Below, one piece after another: positions 1-6,585 of a stretch of 14,544 nucleotides of DNA. The stretch lies in contig FR891201.1 of NCBI GenBank assembly GCA_000433515.1, forward strand, positions 1-14,544, read 5' to 3'. This DNA is from Candidatus Colimorpha enterica. Its GTDB lineage: Bacteria; Bacillota; Clostridia; Oscillospirales; CAG-272. The notes under the pieces were generated by a model, which saw only the letters and a program-made list of their open reading frames with translations, had not been told where the DNA came from and did not search any database. The position numbers and the translations under genes are program-made. Position 1 is the first letter of the stretch; every line of letters begins with the position of its first letter.

Positions 1-307
1 CATTTCAAAGAGCACCGTCAGCGACGTTCTCCGCAGCTGCGACGTCGCGGAGGAAAAGATCGAGAGCTTTGCCGGAAAATTCGACGAGACCTTCGGCAGC
101 CACGCGGAGGTCGCGCCGTTCAACATAATCGACACGAAACAGCTTGAGGTAAAGACCCCCGATGTCGTGATAAAGCTCTCCCCCGAGGCGGCGGGACTGC
201 TTGAGACACGGGTGATCGACGGGCAGAAATTCATAGTTATCCGCGCCGAGGGTACCGTTGAGGTAAACGGCGTTGAAATATCAATATGTGAGGACAAAGA
301 CAAATGA
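1..307 (+). CDS. DUF4317 family protein, C-terminal part (5' end outside window)
   Basis: The reading frame is open from the window edge (first whole codon at base 2) to TGA at 305-307, giving about 101 residues. The sequence begins ISKSTVSDVLRSCDV and continues through DTKQLEVKTPDVVIKLSP and ETRVIDGQKFIVIRA to VNGVEIS. I recognise this as the C-terminal part of the DUF4317 family, a cytoplasmic-looking Clostridia family of roughly 400 residues with no established function. This segment looks like a helical stretch followed by beta-rich sequence, with no membrane segment. The stop overlaps the ATG of the SGNH hydrolase by 4 nt (ATGA), so the two are probably translationally coupled. The family call is from memory of its conserved C-terminus, not a search. 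Confidence 0.8.
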   Translation, partial: ISKSTVSDVLRSCDVAEEKIESFAGKFDETFGSHAEVAPFNIIDTKQLEVKTPDVVIKLSPEAAGLLETRVIDGQKFIVIRAEGTVEVNGVEISICEDKDK

Positions 308-1101
308 ACATGAAGGAATATTATTCTGTCGTCCCCGGCGAGAAGCCGCTTGACAGGATGGTAACGGACGGGGGCTTTACCGGCATTTTCAGAAGCATCT
401 GCTGTATCGGCGACAGCCTTTCGTCCGGCGAATTCGAATCGCTTGACGCAAACGGCAGCGTCGGATACCACGATATGTTTGAATTTTCGTGGGGTCAGTT
501 CATCGCCCGCGACACCGGCGCAACTGTTTACAACTTCTCAAGAGGCGGCATGACCGCCAAGGAATACATCGAGAGCTTTGCCGAGGCAAACGGCTTCTGG
601 GACACCGACAAGCTCTGCCGGTGCTACATCGTCGCTCTCGGAGTCAACGATGTTTTCGGGCGGAATCAGGAGATCGGAACCGTTTCCGACATGAATCCCG
701 ATGAAAACGGCAATTATAAGGACACCTTCGCCTCGTACTACGGCAGGCTGGTAAAGCGCATCAAGGACATGAACCCCGATGCATATTTCTTCTTCATGTC
801 AATGCCGAAATACGGCGACGGCGGCGACCCGAGGAGAGAGGCTCACGCCGCGCTTCTTTACGATTTCACAAAGGTATTCAGCCGTTCGTATGTCATCGAC
901 CTGTATAAGTACGCGCCGGTATACGACGCCGAGTTCAAGTCGCACTTCTTCATGAGCGGACACATGAACCCGGCGGGATATCTTCTCACCGCAAGAATGG
1001 TCGAAAGCTGCATCGACTTCATAATCCGCTCGAACCCGGAACACTTCTCGAAGATCGGCTATATCGGCACGCCCTACGACAACGTGAATTACAAGTCGTA
1101 A
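304..1101 (+). CDS. SGNH/GDSL-type hydrolase (esterase/lipase-like)
   Basis: This is a 265-residue predicted serine hydrolase of the SGNH superfamily, probably acting on ester or acetyl groups; the substrate cannot be told from sequence. Visible blocks are CCIGDSLSSGE (nucleophile Ser38), NFSRGGMT (oxyanion Gly near 81-82), ALGVNDV (Asn115) and FMSGHMNPAGY (His220). The residue three before His220 is Met rather than the usual Asp, so the enzyme may work as a dyad or use another acid. There is no signal peptide or transmembrane segment, so it should be cytoplasmic. ATG304 is preceded by GAGGA at 290-294 (9-nt spacing) and overlaps the stop of the DUF4317 gene by 4 nt. A terminator follows 12 nt after the stop, so the transcription unit ends here. 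Confidence 0.88.
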   Translation: MNMKEYYSVVPGEKPLDRMVTDGGFTGIFRSICCIGDSLSSGEFESLDANGSVGYHDMFEFSWGQFIARDTGATVYNFSRGGMTAKEYIESFAEANGFWDTDKLCRCYIVALGVNDVFGRNQEIGTVSDMNPDENGNYKDTFASYYGRLVKRIKDMNPDAYFFFMSMPKYGDGGDPRREAHAALLYDFTKVFSRSYVIDLYKYAPVYDAEFKSHFFMSGHMNPAGYLLTARMVESCIDFIIRSNPEHFSKIGYIGTPYDNVNYKS

Positions 1102-1112
1102 ATATCATAGCG

Positions 1113-1146
1113 ACCGCCCCGGCAAAAATGCCGCGGGCGGTTTTTG
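1113..1146 (+). terminator. Intrinsic terminator after the SGNH hydrolase gene
   Basis: A GC-rich stem has left arm ACCGCCCCGGC (1113-1123) and right arm GCCGCGGGCGGT (1130-1141), which pair fully apart from one bulged C. The loop is AAAAAT and a T-run (1141-1145) follows. It lies 12 nt after the hydrolase stop and before the alpha-galactosidase promoter. Confidence 0.85.
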
Positions 1147-1210
1147 CTTTTTCGCTTTCGCCGCCGGCTTGTCATAATGTGATATCGTAATGTTAAATTG
1201 TTGGCTTGTA

Positions 1211-1239
1211 TTGACAAAGCCGTCGTATGCAAATATAAT
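1211..1239 (+). promoter_or_regulatory. Consensus sigma-A-type promoter for the GH27 gene
   Basis: A perfect -35 box TTGACA (1211-1216), a 17-nt spacer and a perfect -10 box TATAAT (1234-1239) lie about 72 nt before the alpha-galactosidase start. The ribosome binding site AAAGGAG is at 1295-1301. A GGCTT-N9-AAGCC symmetry (1203-1221) surrounds the -35 box, and an 11-bp palindrome TAATTGAATTA (1236-1246) covers the -10/+1 region. Either could be a repressor site, which is inference. Confidence 0.85.
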
Positions 1240-1311
1240 TGAATTACGGCATCCGGCAAGGCATTTTCCCGGCTGACCGGATCTTTCAATCAAAAAAGGA
1301 GAACATATAAA

Positions 1312-2442
1312 ATGTTTGTTCAGAAACCCCCGATGGGCTATAACACCTGGAACACCTTCGGTCACAACATCGACGCTTCCCTGATAAAGGAGACCGCCGA
1401 CGCGATGGTAGATAACGGTCTTCTCGATGCCGGATACAACTACCTCGTCATCGACGACTGCTGGTCGGAAAGACACCGCGATCCCGTTACCGACAAGATC
1501 GTTCCCGACAAGAAAAAATTCCCCGACGGAATGAAGGCGGTCAGCGACTATGTCCATTCCAAGGGACTCAAATTCGGTATGTATTCCTGCGCCGGTGTCC
1601 GCACCTGCGCCGATTATCCGGGCAGCTTCGACCACGAATATCTCGATGCCGTGACCTTTGCGGAATACGGCTGTGACTTTCTGAAGTACGACTACTGCTA
1701 CAAGCCCGAAACGGCAAACGGCGAGATGCTCTACCGCAGAATGGGTCTTGCTCTTGAAAACTGCGGACGCGAAATTCTGTTTTCCGCCTGCAACTGGGGT
1801 AGTGACGGCGTTCACGGCTGGGCACGCTCCACCGGCGCGTCCATGTTCCGCTCCACCGGAGATATCTTCGACAATTTCAAGTCCTTCTCGGACATTGCGT
1901 TCTCCCAGATTGACAAATTCTGCTATTCCGCTCCCGGATGCTTCAACGACATCGATATGCTCACCGTCGGTATGTTCGGAAAGGGCAACGTCGGAACCAC
2001 TGGATGCGATCTCAACGATTACATCACCCAGTTCTCTCTCTGGTGCCTGCTCGGCGCACCGCTCATGATCGGCTGTGACGTCAGAAACATGGAGCCCCAG
2101 ATTAAGGCTCTGCTCACCAACAGAGAGCTTATCCGCATCAATCAGGACGAGGAGTGCCGCCCGGTCTACGAGGTCAGAACCAACAACTGGAACAACGTCC
2201 ACGCATGGTTCAGACACCTTTCGAACAATGAATATGCCCTCGGAGTTTTCAATTTCGAGGACGGGGAGTGCTGCGTACCGGTTTCGACATACAACATGGG
2301 ACTTGACCCGAAATCCGGACTGGCTCTTGCGCTTACCGACACAATGACCGGCGAACAGCTTGAACCGGAAAAGGACTACTTCAATTTCAGGCTGAGCGGT
2401 CACGCCGGCAAGGTCTTCAGAGGAAGGTTCGTCAGGGCATAA
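1312..2442 (+). CDS. Alpha-galactosidase, glycoside hydrolase family 27
   Basis: This 376-residue retaining glycosidase is predicted to release terminal alpha-linked galactose (or alpha-N-acetylgalactosamine, which the same family can use). Family hallmarks run in order: PPMGYNTWNTFG at residues 6-17, YLVIDDCWS at 44-52, FLKYDYCY with nucleophile Asp127, and FNDIDMLTVG with acid/base Asp213. These are followed by ALLTNRELIRINQDEE, close to the family's usual ALLQ-type segment, and a C-terminal beta domain from about residue 290. No signal peptide is present, so the substrate must be imported first. It follows a consensus promoter and an AAAGGAG ribosome site. Its TAA is immediately followed by the ATG of the next gene with no spacer. 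The family is near certain; the substrate is inferred. Confidence 0.95.
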   Translation: MFVQKPPMGYNTWNTFGHNIDASLIKETADAMVDNGLLDAGYNYLVIDDCWSERHRDPVTDKIVPDKKKFPDGMKAVSDYVHSKGLKFGMYSCAGVRTCADYPGSFDHEYLDAVTFAEYGCDFLKYDYCYKPETANGEMLYRRMGLALENCGREILFSACNWGSDGVHGWARSTGASMFRSTGDIFDNFKSFSDIAFSQIDKFCYSAPGCFNDIDMLTVGMFGKGNVGTTGCDLNDYITQFSLWCLLGAPLMIGCDVRNMEPQIKALLTNRELIRINQDEECRPVYEVRTNNWNNVHAWFRHLSNNEYALGVFNFEDGECCVPVSTYNMGLDPKSGLALALTDTMTGEQLEPEKDYFNFRLSGHAGKVFRGRFVRA

Positions 2443-2637
2443 ATGGAACGCCTCTGCACCTCCTGCCACGCACAGCTCACAAAGGATGACATCGGGCTTC
2501 ACAGAAAGCTGGTCAACCGCGGAGCGACGGAATTCATGTGCATAAAGTGCCTTGCCGCCTATTTCGGCATAACCGAAAAGCAGTGTCGGGAGCTTATCGA
2601 TAACTTCCGCGCGGCGGGGTGCTCGATGTTTAACTGA
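2443..2637 (+). CDS. Small zinc-ribbon-like protein, function unknown
   Basis: This 64-residue soluble protein has two CxxC knuckles (Cys5/Cys8 in LCTSC and Cys33/Cys36 in MCIKC), with further cysteines at 48 and 60. The spacing suits a single structural zinc site. Between the knuckles lies a charged segment (DDIGLHRKLVNRGA), and after the second a helix-like stretch. I have the impression of similar tiny proteins in other Firmicutes but cannot name a function. Its ATG abuts the TAA of the alpha-galactosidase; the nearest purine-rich site, AGGAAGG (2421-2427), is 15 nt away, so translation probably depends on coupling to the upstream gene. Its stop codon lies at the edge of the palindromic terminator. 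Whether it acts in galactoside use is unknown. Confidence 0.75.
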   Translation: MERLCTSCHAQLTKDDIGLHRKLVNRGATEFMCIKCLAAYFGITEKQCRELIDNFRAAGCSMFN

Positions 2638-2683
2638 AATAAAATTTCCCTTACGGCTGCAGCCGTAAGGGAAATTTTATTTC
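2636..2683. terminator. Perfect 48-bp palindrome, bidirectional terminator
   Basis: The 48 bases are an exact self-complement: 24-bp arms meeting at GGCTGCAGCC (2655-2664). Each arm runs from an AT-rich outer end (GAAATAAAATTTCCC) to a GC-rich inner end (TTACGGCT), so transcripts from either side make a stem ending in a T-rich tract. It separates two converging genes and contains most of both stop codons: TGA at 2635-2637 on plus, and TAA at 2677-2679 on minus. Confidence 0.9.
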
Positions 2684-2895
2684 AAAAGTTCGCAGGGATC
2701 GATCCCGGTTCCCTCGCTCAGGCGGTCAACGGTATCGATCGTCGTGCTGCATTTGCAGGTCTCGATATCGGCGAGCTGTCTTGCGCTGATCCCGCAGCGG
2801 AAAGCAAGCTCTTCGCGCGATATCTTTTCTTTTTTGCGGTAATTACGAAGATTTTCAGCCAGCCGCTGTCTTGATGTCACGGTTGTCACCTTCAT
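2677..2895 (-). CDS. XRE-family helix-turn-helix protein
   Basis: This is a 72-residue Cro/CI-type DNA-binding protein that is essentially only the HTH domain. RLAENLRNYRKKEKISREEL leads into the helix-turn-helix (LAFRCGISARQLADIE), followed by IDTVDRLSEGTGIDPCELL, the usual fifth-helix region. There is no ligand or dimerisation domain. It is the last gene of the minus-strand run. The start is uncertain. ATG at 2893-2895 overlaps the truB stop by 4 nt, but AGGGA (complement of 2896-2900) directly touches it with no spacing. GTG at 2887-2889 has that AGGGA 6 nt upstream, and a further in-frame GTG follows three codons later. Any of the three leaves the HTH intact. The target is unknown. Confidence 0.82.
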   Translation of the reverse strand: MKVTTVTSRQRLAENLRNYRKKEKISREELAFRCGISARQLADIETCKCSTTIDTVDRLSEGTGIDPCELLK

Positions 2896-3791
2896 TCCCT
2901 GAATTTTTTTATCGGCTTTATCGCCGCGCCGTCCGGATATTCCCTGACTTCGCCGAGCGAGAAGAACCCGCTGTCGTAAAGCCGCACGCGCTGACCGACC
3001 GGGAGGTCAAGCCCGATTTTTTTCAGGTATATCTCGTTTCCGCACAGCGCAAGCCTTGCGAAAAATTCCGGCAGGCGGACGACCGGACAGCCGGAAAACA
3101 ACTCCTCGGTGTCGCGGAGGATGCCGTAACGCTCCTCCGGAGTCATTGCCTCAAGCTCTTCAAGGGTATGCGCGTCGGACAGCGAAAATCCGCCTGACCC
3201 GGTTCTGACAAGCGACGACATCGTTGCCCCGCAGCCCAGCTTTTCACCGATATCCTCGCAGAGCGTGCGGATATACGTCCCCTTTGAGCAGGAAACATCA
3301 AGGATATATTCCCCGTTTTCCGGGTCGGACGGGGTGCAGGCGATCTTACAGACCGATATCTTACGCGCCTGACGCTCGACAGTCACACCGCGCCTTGCAA
3401 GGTCGCAGAGCTTCTCCCCGCCTACCTTCAGCGCGCTGTACATCGGCGGTATCTGCATTATGTCTCCGCAGAACGAATCAGCCGCCGCGATGACCGTCCC
3501 GGCATCCGGAAGAGCGGTACACCTGCGCAGTATGTTTCCGGTCACGTCCCCGGTATCGGTCACGATTCCGAGCCTCAGCCCGGCTTTGTAGCTTTTACCG
3601 TGTTCCGCAGCATACTCCGATGCCTTGACCGCCCTGCCGACAAGCACGCAGAGAACCCCCTCCGCCATCGGATCGAGAGTCCCGGTGTGTCCGACCTGCT
3701 TTGTCGAATACAGTTTTCTTATTTTTGCCACGGCATCGTGAGAAGTGAAGCCGCGTGGCTTGTTCAGTATCAGAATTCCGGAGTTTGGCAT
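2892..3791 (-). CDS. truB: tRNA pseudouridine(55) synthase TruB
   Basis: This 299-residue enzyme makes pseudouridine-55 in the T-loop of tRNAs. GILILNKPRGFTSHDAV (residues 5-21) is the N-terminal family signature, and GHTGTLDPMAEGVL (34-47) carries catalytic Asp40. CSKGTYIRTLCEDIG and LVRTGSGGFSL are the later substrate-site motifs. The last 60 or so residues form a PUA-like tail (LDLPVGQRVRLYDSGFFSLGEV). Length is normal. The start fits the family's N-terminus, but no Shine-Dalgarno sequence precedes it: the 20 nt before ATG are pyrimidine-rich. The 157 nt separating it from the aminopeptidase stop hold a structured repeat (3821-3930), which therefore forms part of its leader if it is transcribed from upstream. 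The stop overlaps the XRE gene. Confidence 0.95.
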   Translation of the reverse strand: MPNSGILILNKPRGFTSHDAVAKIRKLYSTKQVGHTGTLDPMAEGVLCVLVGRAVKASEYAAEHGKSYKAGLRLGIVTDTGDVTGNILRRCTALPDAGTVIAAADSFCGDIMQIPPMYSALKVGGEKLCDLARRGVTVERQARKISVCKIACTPSDPENGEYILDVSCSKGTYIRTLCEDIGEKLGCGATMSSLVRTGSGGFSLSDAHTLEELEAMTPEERYGILRDTEELFSGCPVVRLPEFFARLALCGNEIYLKKIGLDLPVGQRVRLYDSGFFSLGEVREYPDGAAIKPIKKFRE

Positions 3792-3820
3792 GGTAAAAGA
3801 GCCGGGGGAGAAAGAACGAC

Positions 3821-3930
3821 TTGCAGAAGAGAGTACATTTGTGCTGCCTTACGCAAAAACTGTCCGGAGAGGTCAAATGTACTTCTTATTTACGCTTCTT
3901 TGCTTCTTTCTTTCAAAGAAAGAAGACGTT
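3821..3930. repeat. Structured dispersed repeat, copy 1
   Basis: On the plus strand the element runs TTGCAG (3821-3826), 10-nt arm AGTACATTTG (3832-3841), a 32-nt loop, complementary arm CAAATGTACT (3874-3883), an AT-rich link, then a 32-bp core (3894-3925) and CGTT. The core contains 11-bp inverted arms, CTTCTTTCTTT and AAAGAAAGAAG, around one C. A second copy lies at 12829-12946 with an identical 32-bp core in the same orientation. Both sit between consecutive minus-strand genes. No protein function is suggested. Confidence 0.75.
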
Positions 3931-3948
3931 TCTCTTCCCCCTCGTTCG

Positions 3949-5010
3949 TCAGAACAGCTCGATAAGCTCCTTTTTGGCGTTTGTGAGGTTGACGGGGCCG
4001 GATTCGGCAAGATAAACCATGTCCTCGATCCTGACGCCGTATTTGCCCTCTACATAGATACCCGGCTCGACGGTCACAATAGCACCGACGGGAAGCTCCT
4101 TGTCGAACGTGGCACTGAGACGCGGTTCCTCATGTATGAACATACCGACGCCGTGACCGAGGGAGTGTCCGAAACAGCCCTTATATCCGGCGTTGTCGAT
4201 GATATCGCGGGCGACCTTGTCACAGGACGCACCGGTCTTTCCGGCGGCAACGTAATCAAGTCCGGCAAACTGAGCCTTAAGCACGGTGTCATACATACGC
4301 CTCATCTCCGCGTCCGCCCTTCCGAGAACGACCGTGCGGGTCATATCGGAGCAGTAGCCGTTGTAAAGCGCGCCGAAATCCATTGTGAGGAAGCCCTTTT
4401 CAAGCTTCACGTTTCTCGGCACGCCGTGAGGCATGGAGGTTGCGGTTCCGGATATCGCGATGGTGTCAAACGCCGGCTTTTCCGCGCCGAATTTTCTCAT
4501 CCCGTACTCCAGCTCAAGCGCAACGTCGATCTCGGTCATCTCGGGTGTGATGAGGGTAAGGAGCCTGTCCAGTGCCTTTTCGGCGATCCTCTGCGCCCTG
4601 ACGGTGTTCTCGACCTCTTCCGGGGTCTTGATCTCGCGCATTTTCTCGATAATTCCGCCGACCGGGACAAAATCCACAAGCGGGAAGGTTTCCTTCAGCC
4701 CGTTCAGCCTTGCAACGGTCATATTGTTGCTCTCAAAACCGACTTTGCTGAATTTGTTGTCGGCAAAAATGTTTCCGAGGTTGACCTTGCGGTTTTCAAG
4801 CTGAACCACCTCAAGGGTATCCGTCTCGTATCTCTTTGCCACCTCGATGTAACGGAAGTCGGCAAGAAGCCACGATTTTTCGCGGGAGACTATTACATAT
4901 CCGTCGGTGTAATTGAGCCCCGTGAGGTAACGCTGATTAAGCTCCGAGGTCACGAGGAAGCAGTCTATCCCGTCAGGGAGAAGACCACCGAGTTTTTCTG
5001 TGAAGTTCAT
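3949..5010 (-). CDS. M24-family aminopeptidase (Xaa-Pro dipeptidase-like)
   Basis: This 353-residue metallopeptidase probably removes N-terminal residues ahead of proline, or splits Xaa-Pro dipeptides, in the cytoplasm. An N-terminal creatinase-type domain (about residues 1-125) precedes the pita-bread catalytic domain. The two-metal ligands are visible: TMDFGALYNGYCSDMTRT (Asp211, Asp222), HSLGHGVG (His286), TVEPGIY (Glu315) and GVRIEDMV (Glu329), with supporting HGVPRN and FIHEEP. I start it at ATG 5008-5010 because AAGGG (complement of 5021-5025) lies 10 nt upstream. An in-frame ATG at 5028 would add MKGKKK but lacks a ribosome site and would place this AAGGG inside the coding region. It lies 41 nt after the AEC gene. 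Substrate choice between PepP, PepQ and YpdF types is not resolved. Confidence 0.92.
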   Translation of the reverse strand: MNFTEKLGGLLPDGIDCFLVTSELNQRYLTGLNYTDGYVIVSREKSWLLADFRYIEVAKRYETDTLEVVQLENRKVNLGNIFADNKFSKVGFESNNMTVARLNGLKETFPLVDFVPVGGIIEKMREIKTPEEVENTVRAQRIAEKALDRLLTLITPEMTEIDVALELEYGMRKFGAEKPAFDTIAISGTATSMPHGVPRNVKLEKGFLTMDFGALYNGYCSDMTRTVVLGRADAEMRRMYDTVLKAQFAGLDYVAAGKTGASCDKVARDIIDNAGYKGCFGHSLGHGVGMFIHEEPRLSATFDKELPVGAIVTVEPGIYVEGKYGVRIEDMVYLAESGPVNLTNAKKELIELF

Positions 5011-5051
5011 TTTCTTTTTTCCCTTCATCTCAAGATATTTTTTGCTTCACG

Positions 5052-5990
5052 TCACACAAGGACGTTGACAAGCTGCATGATAAGCGGCACTGTTCCGACC
5101 GACAGAAGCGTCGATATTCCCACCGTCTGCGCGGCAAGGTCGGGACGGATGTCGTAGCTTTCGGCAAACATCGCCGATGCCGCGGCACTGGGGAGCGACA
5201 TCATGAGCGCGCCGAATATTGCGATCTCGCGCGGGAATCCGAACAGCTTCAGTACAAGTCCCGACACCACCGGAAGCACAACGAGATGTATGAACGACGT
5301 GTAATACACGTGCGGTTCGGATATCAGCCGCTTTACCGGTATTTCGGCGATCATCCCGCCGATGATTATCATGGAAAGCGGCGTGCAGGTGCTTCCGATA
5401 AGATCCATGCTGTGATATACCGGCTGATAGAACCGGAAGCGGAGTATGTAGAGGATAAAGCCCAGAATGCAGGGGACGGAGCCGTTGTTGATGAAGATCT
5501 TCGTGATCTTTATCTTCATCTCCCTGTTGGCGCGGCTGAGGATGAAAACACCGTATGTCCACATGACGATATTGAACACCGTCACATAGAACCCGCCCCA
5601 GAAAACGCCGATATCTCCGTATACTGCCTTCAGAAGCGGGAATCCGAAGAAGCCGCAGTTTGAGAATATCATACAGAATTCCGAAACACGCCTTACCTTC
5701 TGATCCCTTATCCGGCAGGTGGAAAGCAGTGCGGCAAGCGCAGCCGCGGCATGAACGATCACCGCGGCAAGCAGAACAACCAGCCCGGAGCGAAGATTTT
5801 CCTCCGAATACTCAAGCCCGAGCATTGAGGTAACGAGCATGAACGGCTGGGCAATGTTCAGCACGAATGCCGACAGCTTTTTTGAAAAGCCGTCCTTGAA
5901 ATAACCGAGCCTTGCTGCGGCGATCCCGGCAAGCACCGGGATGAACATTATCAGCGCGGAGTCGAAAAGAGTCGTGATGTCAAGTTTCAT
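5052..5990 (-). CDS. AEC-family (auxin efflux carrier) permease
   Basis: This 312-residue integral membrane transporter belongs to the AEC/Mem_trans family, whose bacterial members move organic acids or other small metabolites; the substrate here is unknown. Roughly ten hydrophobic segments are visible, in two halves joined by a charged loop (RANREMKIKITKIFINNGSV). Family-typical features are NIAQPFMLVTSM, the helix-breaking FSNCGFFGFPLLKAVYG, and the second-half STCTPLSMIIIGGMIAE and MMSLPSAAASAMFAESYD segments. Length is normal. Only one ATG suits the N-terminus. Its ribosome site is weak: AAAGGAAA in the end of the UDG gene is about 17 nt away, so coupling to that gene, whose stop is 10 nt upstream, is likely. 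Confidence 0.9.
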   Translation of the reverse strand: MKLDITTLFDSALIMFIPVLAGIAAARLGYFKDGFSKKLSAFVLNIAQPFMLVTSMLGLEYSEENLRSGLVVLLAAVIVHAAAALAALLSTCRIRDQKVRRVSEFCMIFSNCGFFGFPLLKAVYGDIGVFWGGFYVTVFNIVMWTYGVFILSRANREMKIKITKIFINNGSVPCILGFILYILRFRFYQPVYHSMDLIGSTCTPLSMIIIGGMIAEIPVKRLISEPHVYYTSFIHLVVLPVVSGLVLKLFGFPREIAIFGALMMSLPSAAASAMFAESYDIRPDLAAQTVGISTLLSVGTVPLIMQLVNVLV

Positions 5991-6000
5991 TTGCCGGGGG

Positions 6001-6558
6001 TCATTTTCCTTTCACCGCATCGAGCTTTTTTCTGACTGCCTTCATATCGGTAAGCATATCCTCCTTCTTACGCGGGTCGCGCAGAAGAAGTGAGGGATGG
6101 AACACCGCCGAGATCTCATACCCGTCGCCGGGAAACCACATCCCGTGCTCCCGTGTTATCCTGAAATCCGGTTTTATCAGCCGCATTGCCGATATCCTGC
6201 CGAGGCAGACGATCAGCTTCGGGGATATCAGCGATATCTGATTCTTAAGATACTCAATGCAGAGATCCTGTTCCTCCGGAAGCGGGTCGCGGTTCTTCGG
6301 CGGGCGGCATTTCAGCATATTCGCTATGTAAACGCTGTCGCGCGGGATCCCCACCGCCTCAAGATATTTGTCGAACAGCTTTCCCGCGCGTCCCACAAAG
6401 GGCGTGCCGGAAAGGTCCTCGCTCTCGCCGGGAGCCTCTCCTATGAACATCAGATCCGCATTCCGATCGCCGCAGCCGAACACAACGTTCGTGCGGGTCG
6501 CGGAGAGCGGGCAGGCTGTGCATCCGCGGCATTTGTTTTCAAGTTCTTCCCAAGTCAT
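6001..6558 (-). CDS. Uracil-DNA glycosylase, family 4 (iron-sulfur type)
   Basis: This 185-residue DNA-repair enzyme excises uracil arising by cytosine deamination. The four expected cluster ligands are present: Cys10 and Cys13 (CRGC), Cys84 (KCRPP) and Cys100, with the 16-residue spacing between the last pair seen in thermophilic family-4 enzymes. Catalytic motif 1 is GEAPGESEDLSGTPFVGRAG (residues 40-59) and motif 2 is HPSLLLR (His154). Length matches the compact family-4 fold. The start is supported by AAAGGAAAA about 9-10 nt upstream. The gene lies 27 nt after the MecA-like gene and 10 nt before the AEC transporter, within a minus-strand run, with no evident functional link to either neighbour. 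Confidence 0.95.
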   Translation of the reverse strand: MTWEELENKCRGCTACPLSATRTNVVFGCGDRNADLMFIGEAPGESEDLSGTPFVGRAGKLFDKYLEAVGIPRDSVYIANMLKCRPPKNRDPLPEEQDLCIEYLKNQISLISPKLIVCLGRISAMRLIKPDFRITREHGMWFPGDGYEISAVFHPSLLLRDPRKKEDMLTDMKAVRKKLDAVKGK

Positions 6559-6585
6559 TACTTTTTTCCTTTCAGTTCCGGGGCC

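Noticed and set aside
1251..1282. ATCCGG/CCGGAT hairpin in the alpha-galactosidase leader
   Set aside because: A 6-bp stem with a 20-nt loop and no match to a known riboswitch; likely chance in GC-rich sequence.
1105..2502. 465-codon open frame on the minus strand opposite the alpha-galactosidase
   Set aside because: It has no recognisable domain, spans the promoter and terminator of the plus-strand genes, and is explained by GC-biased codon use of a well-identified GH27 gene on the other strand.
3745..5157. 470-codon open frame on the plus strand opposite truB and the aminopeptidase
   Set aside because: It runs antisense to two clear families and through the repeat element; composition is shadow-like and no motif is seen.
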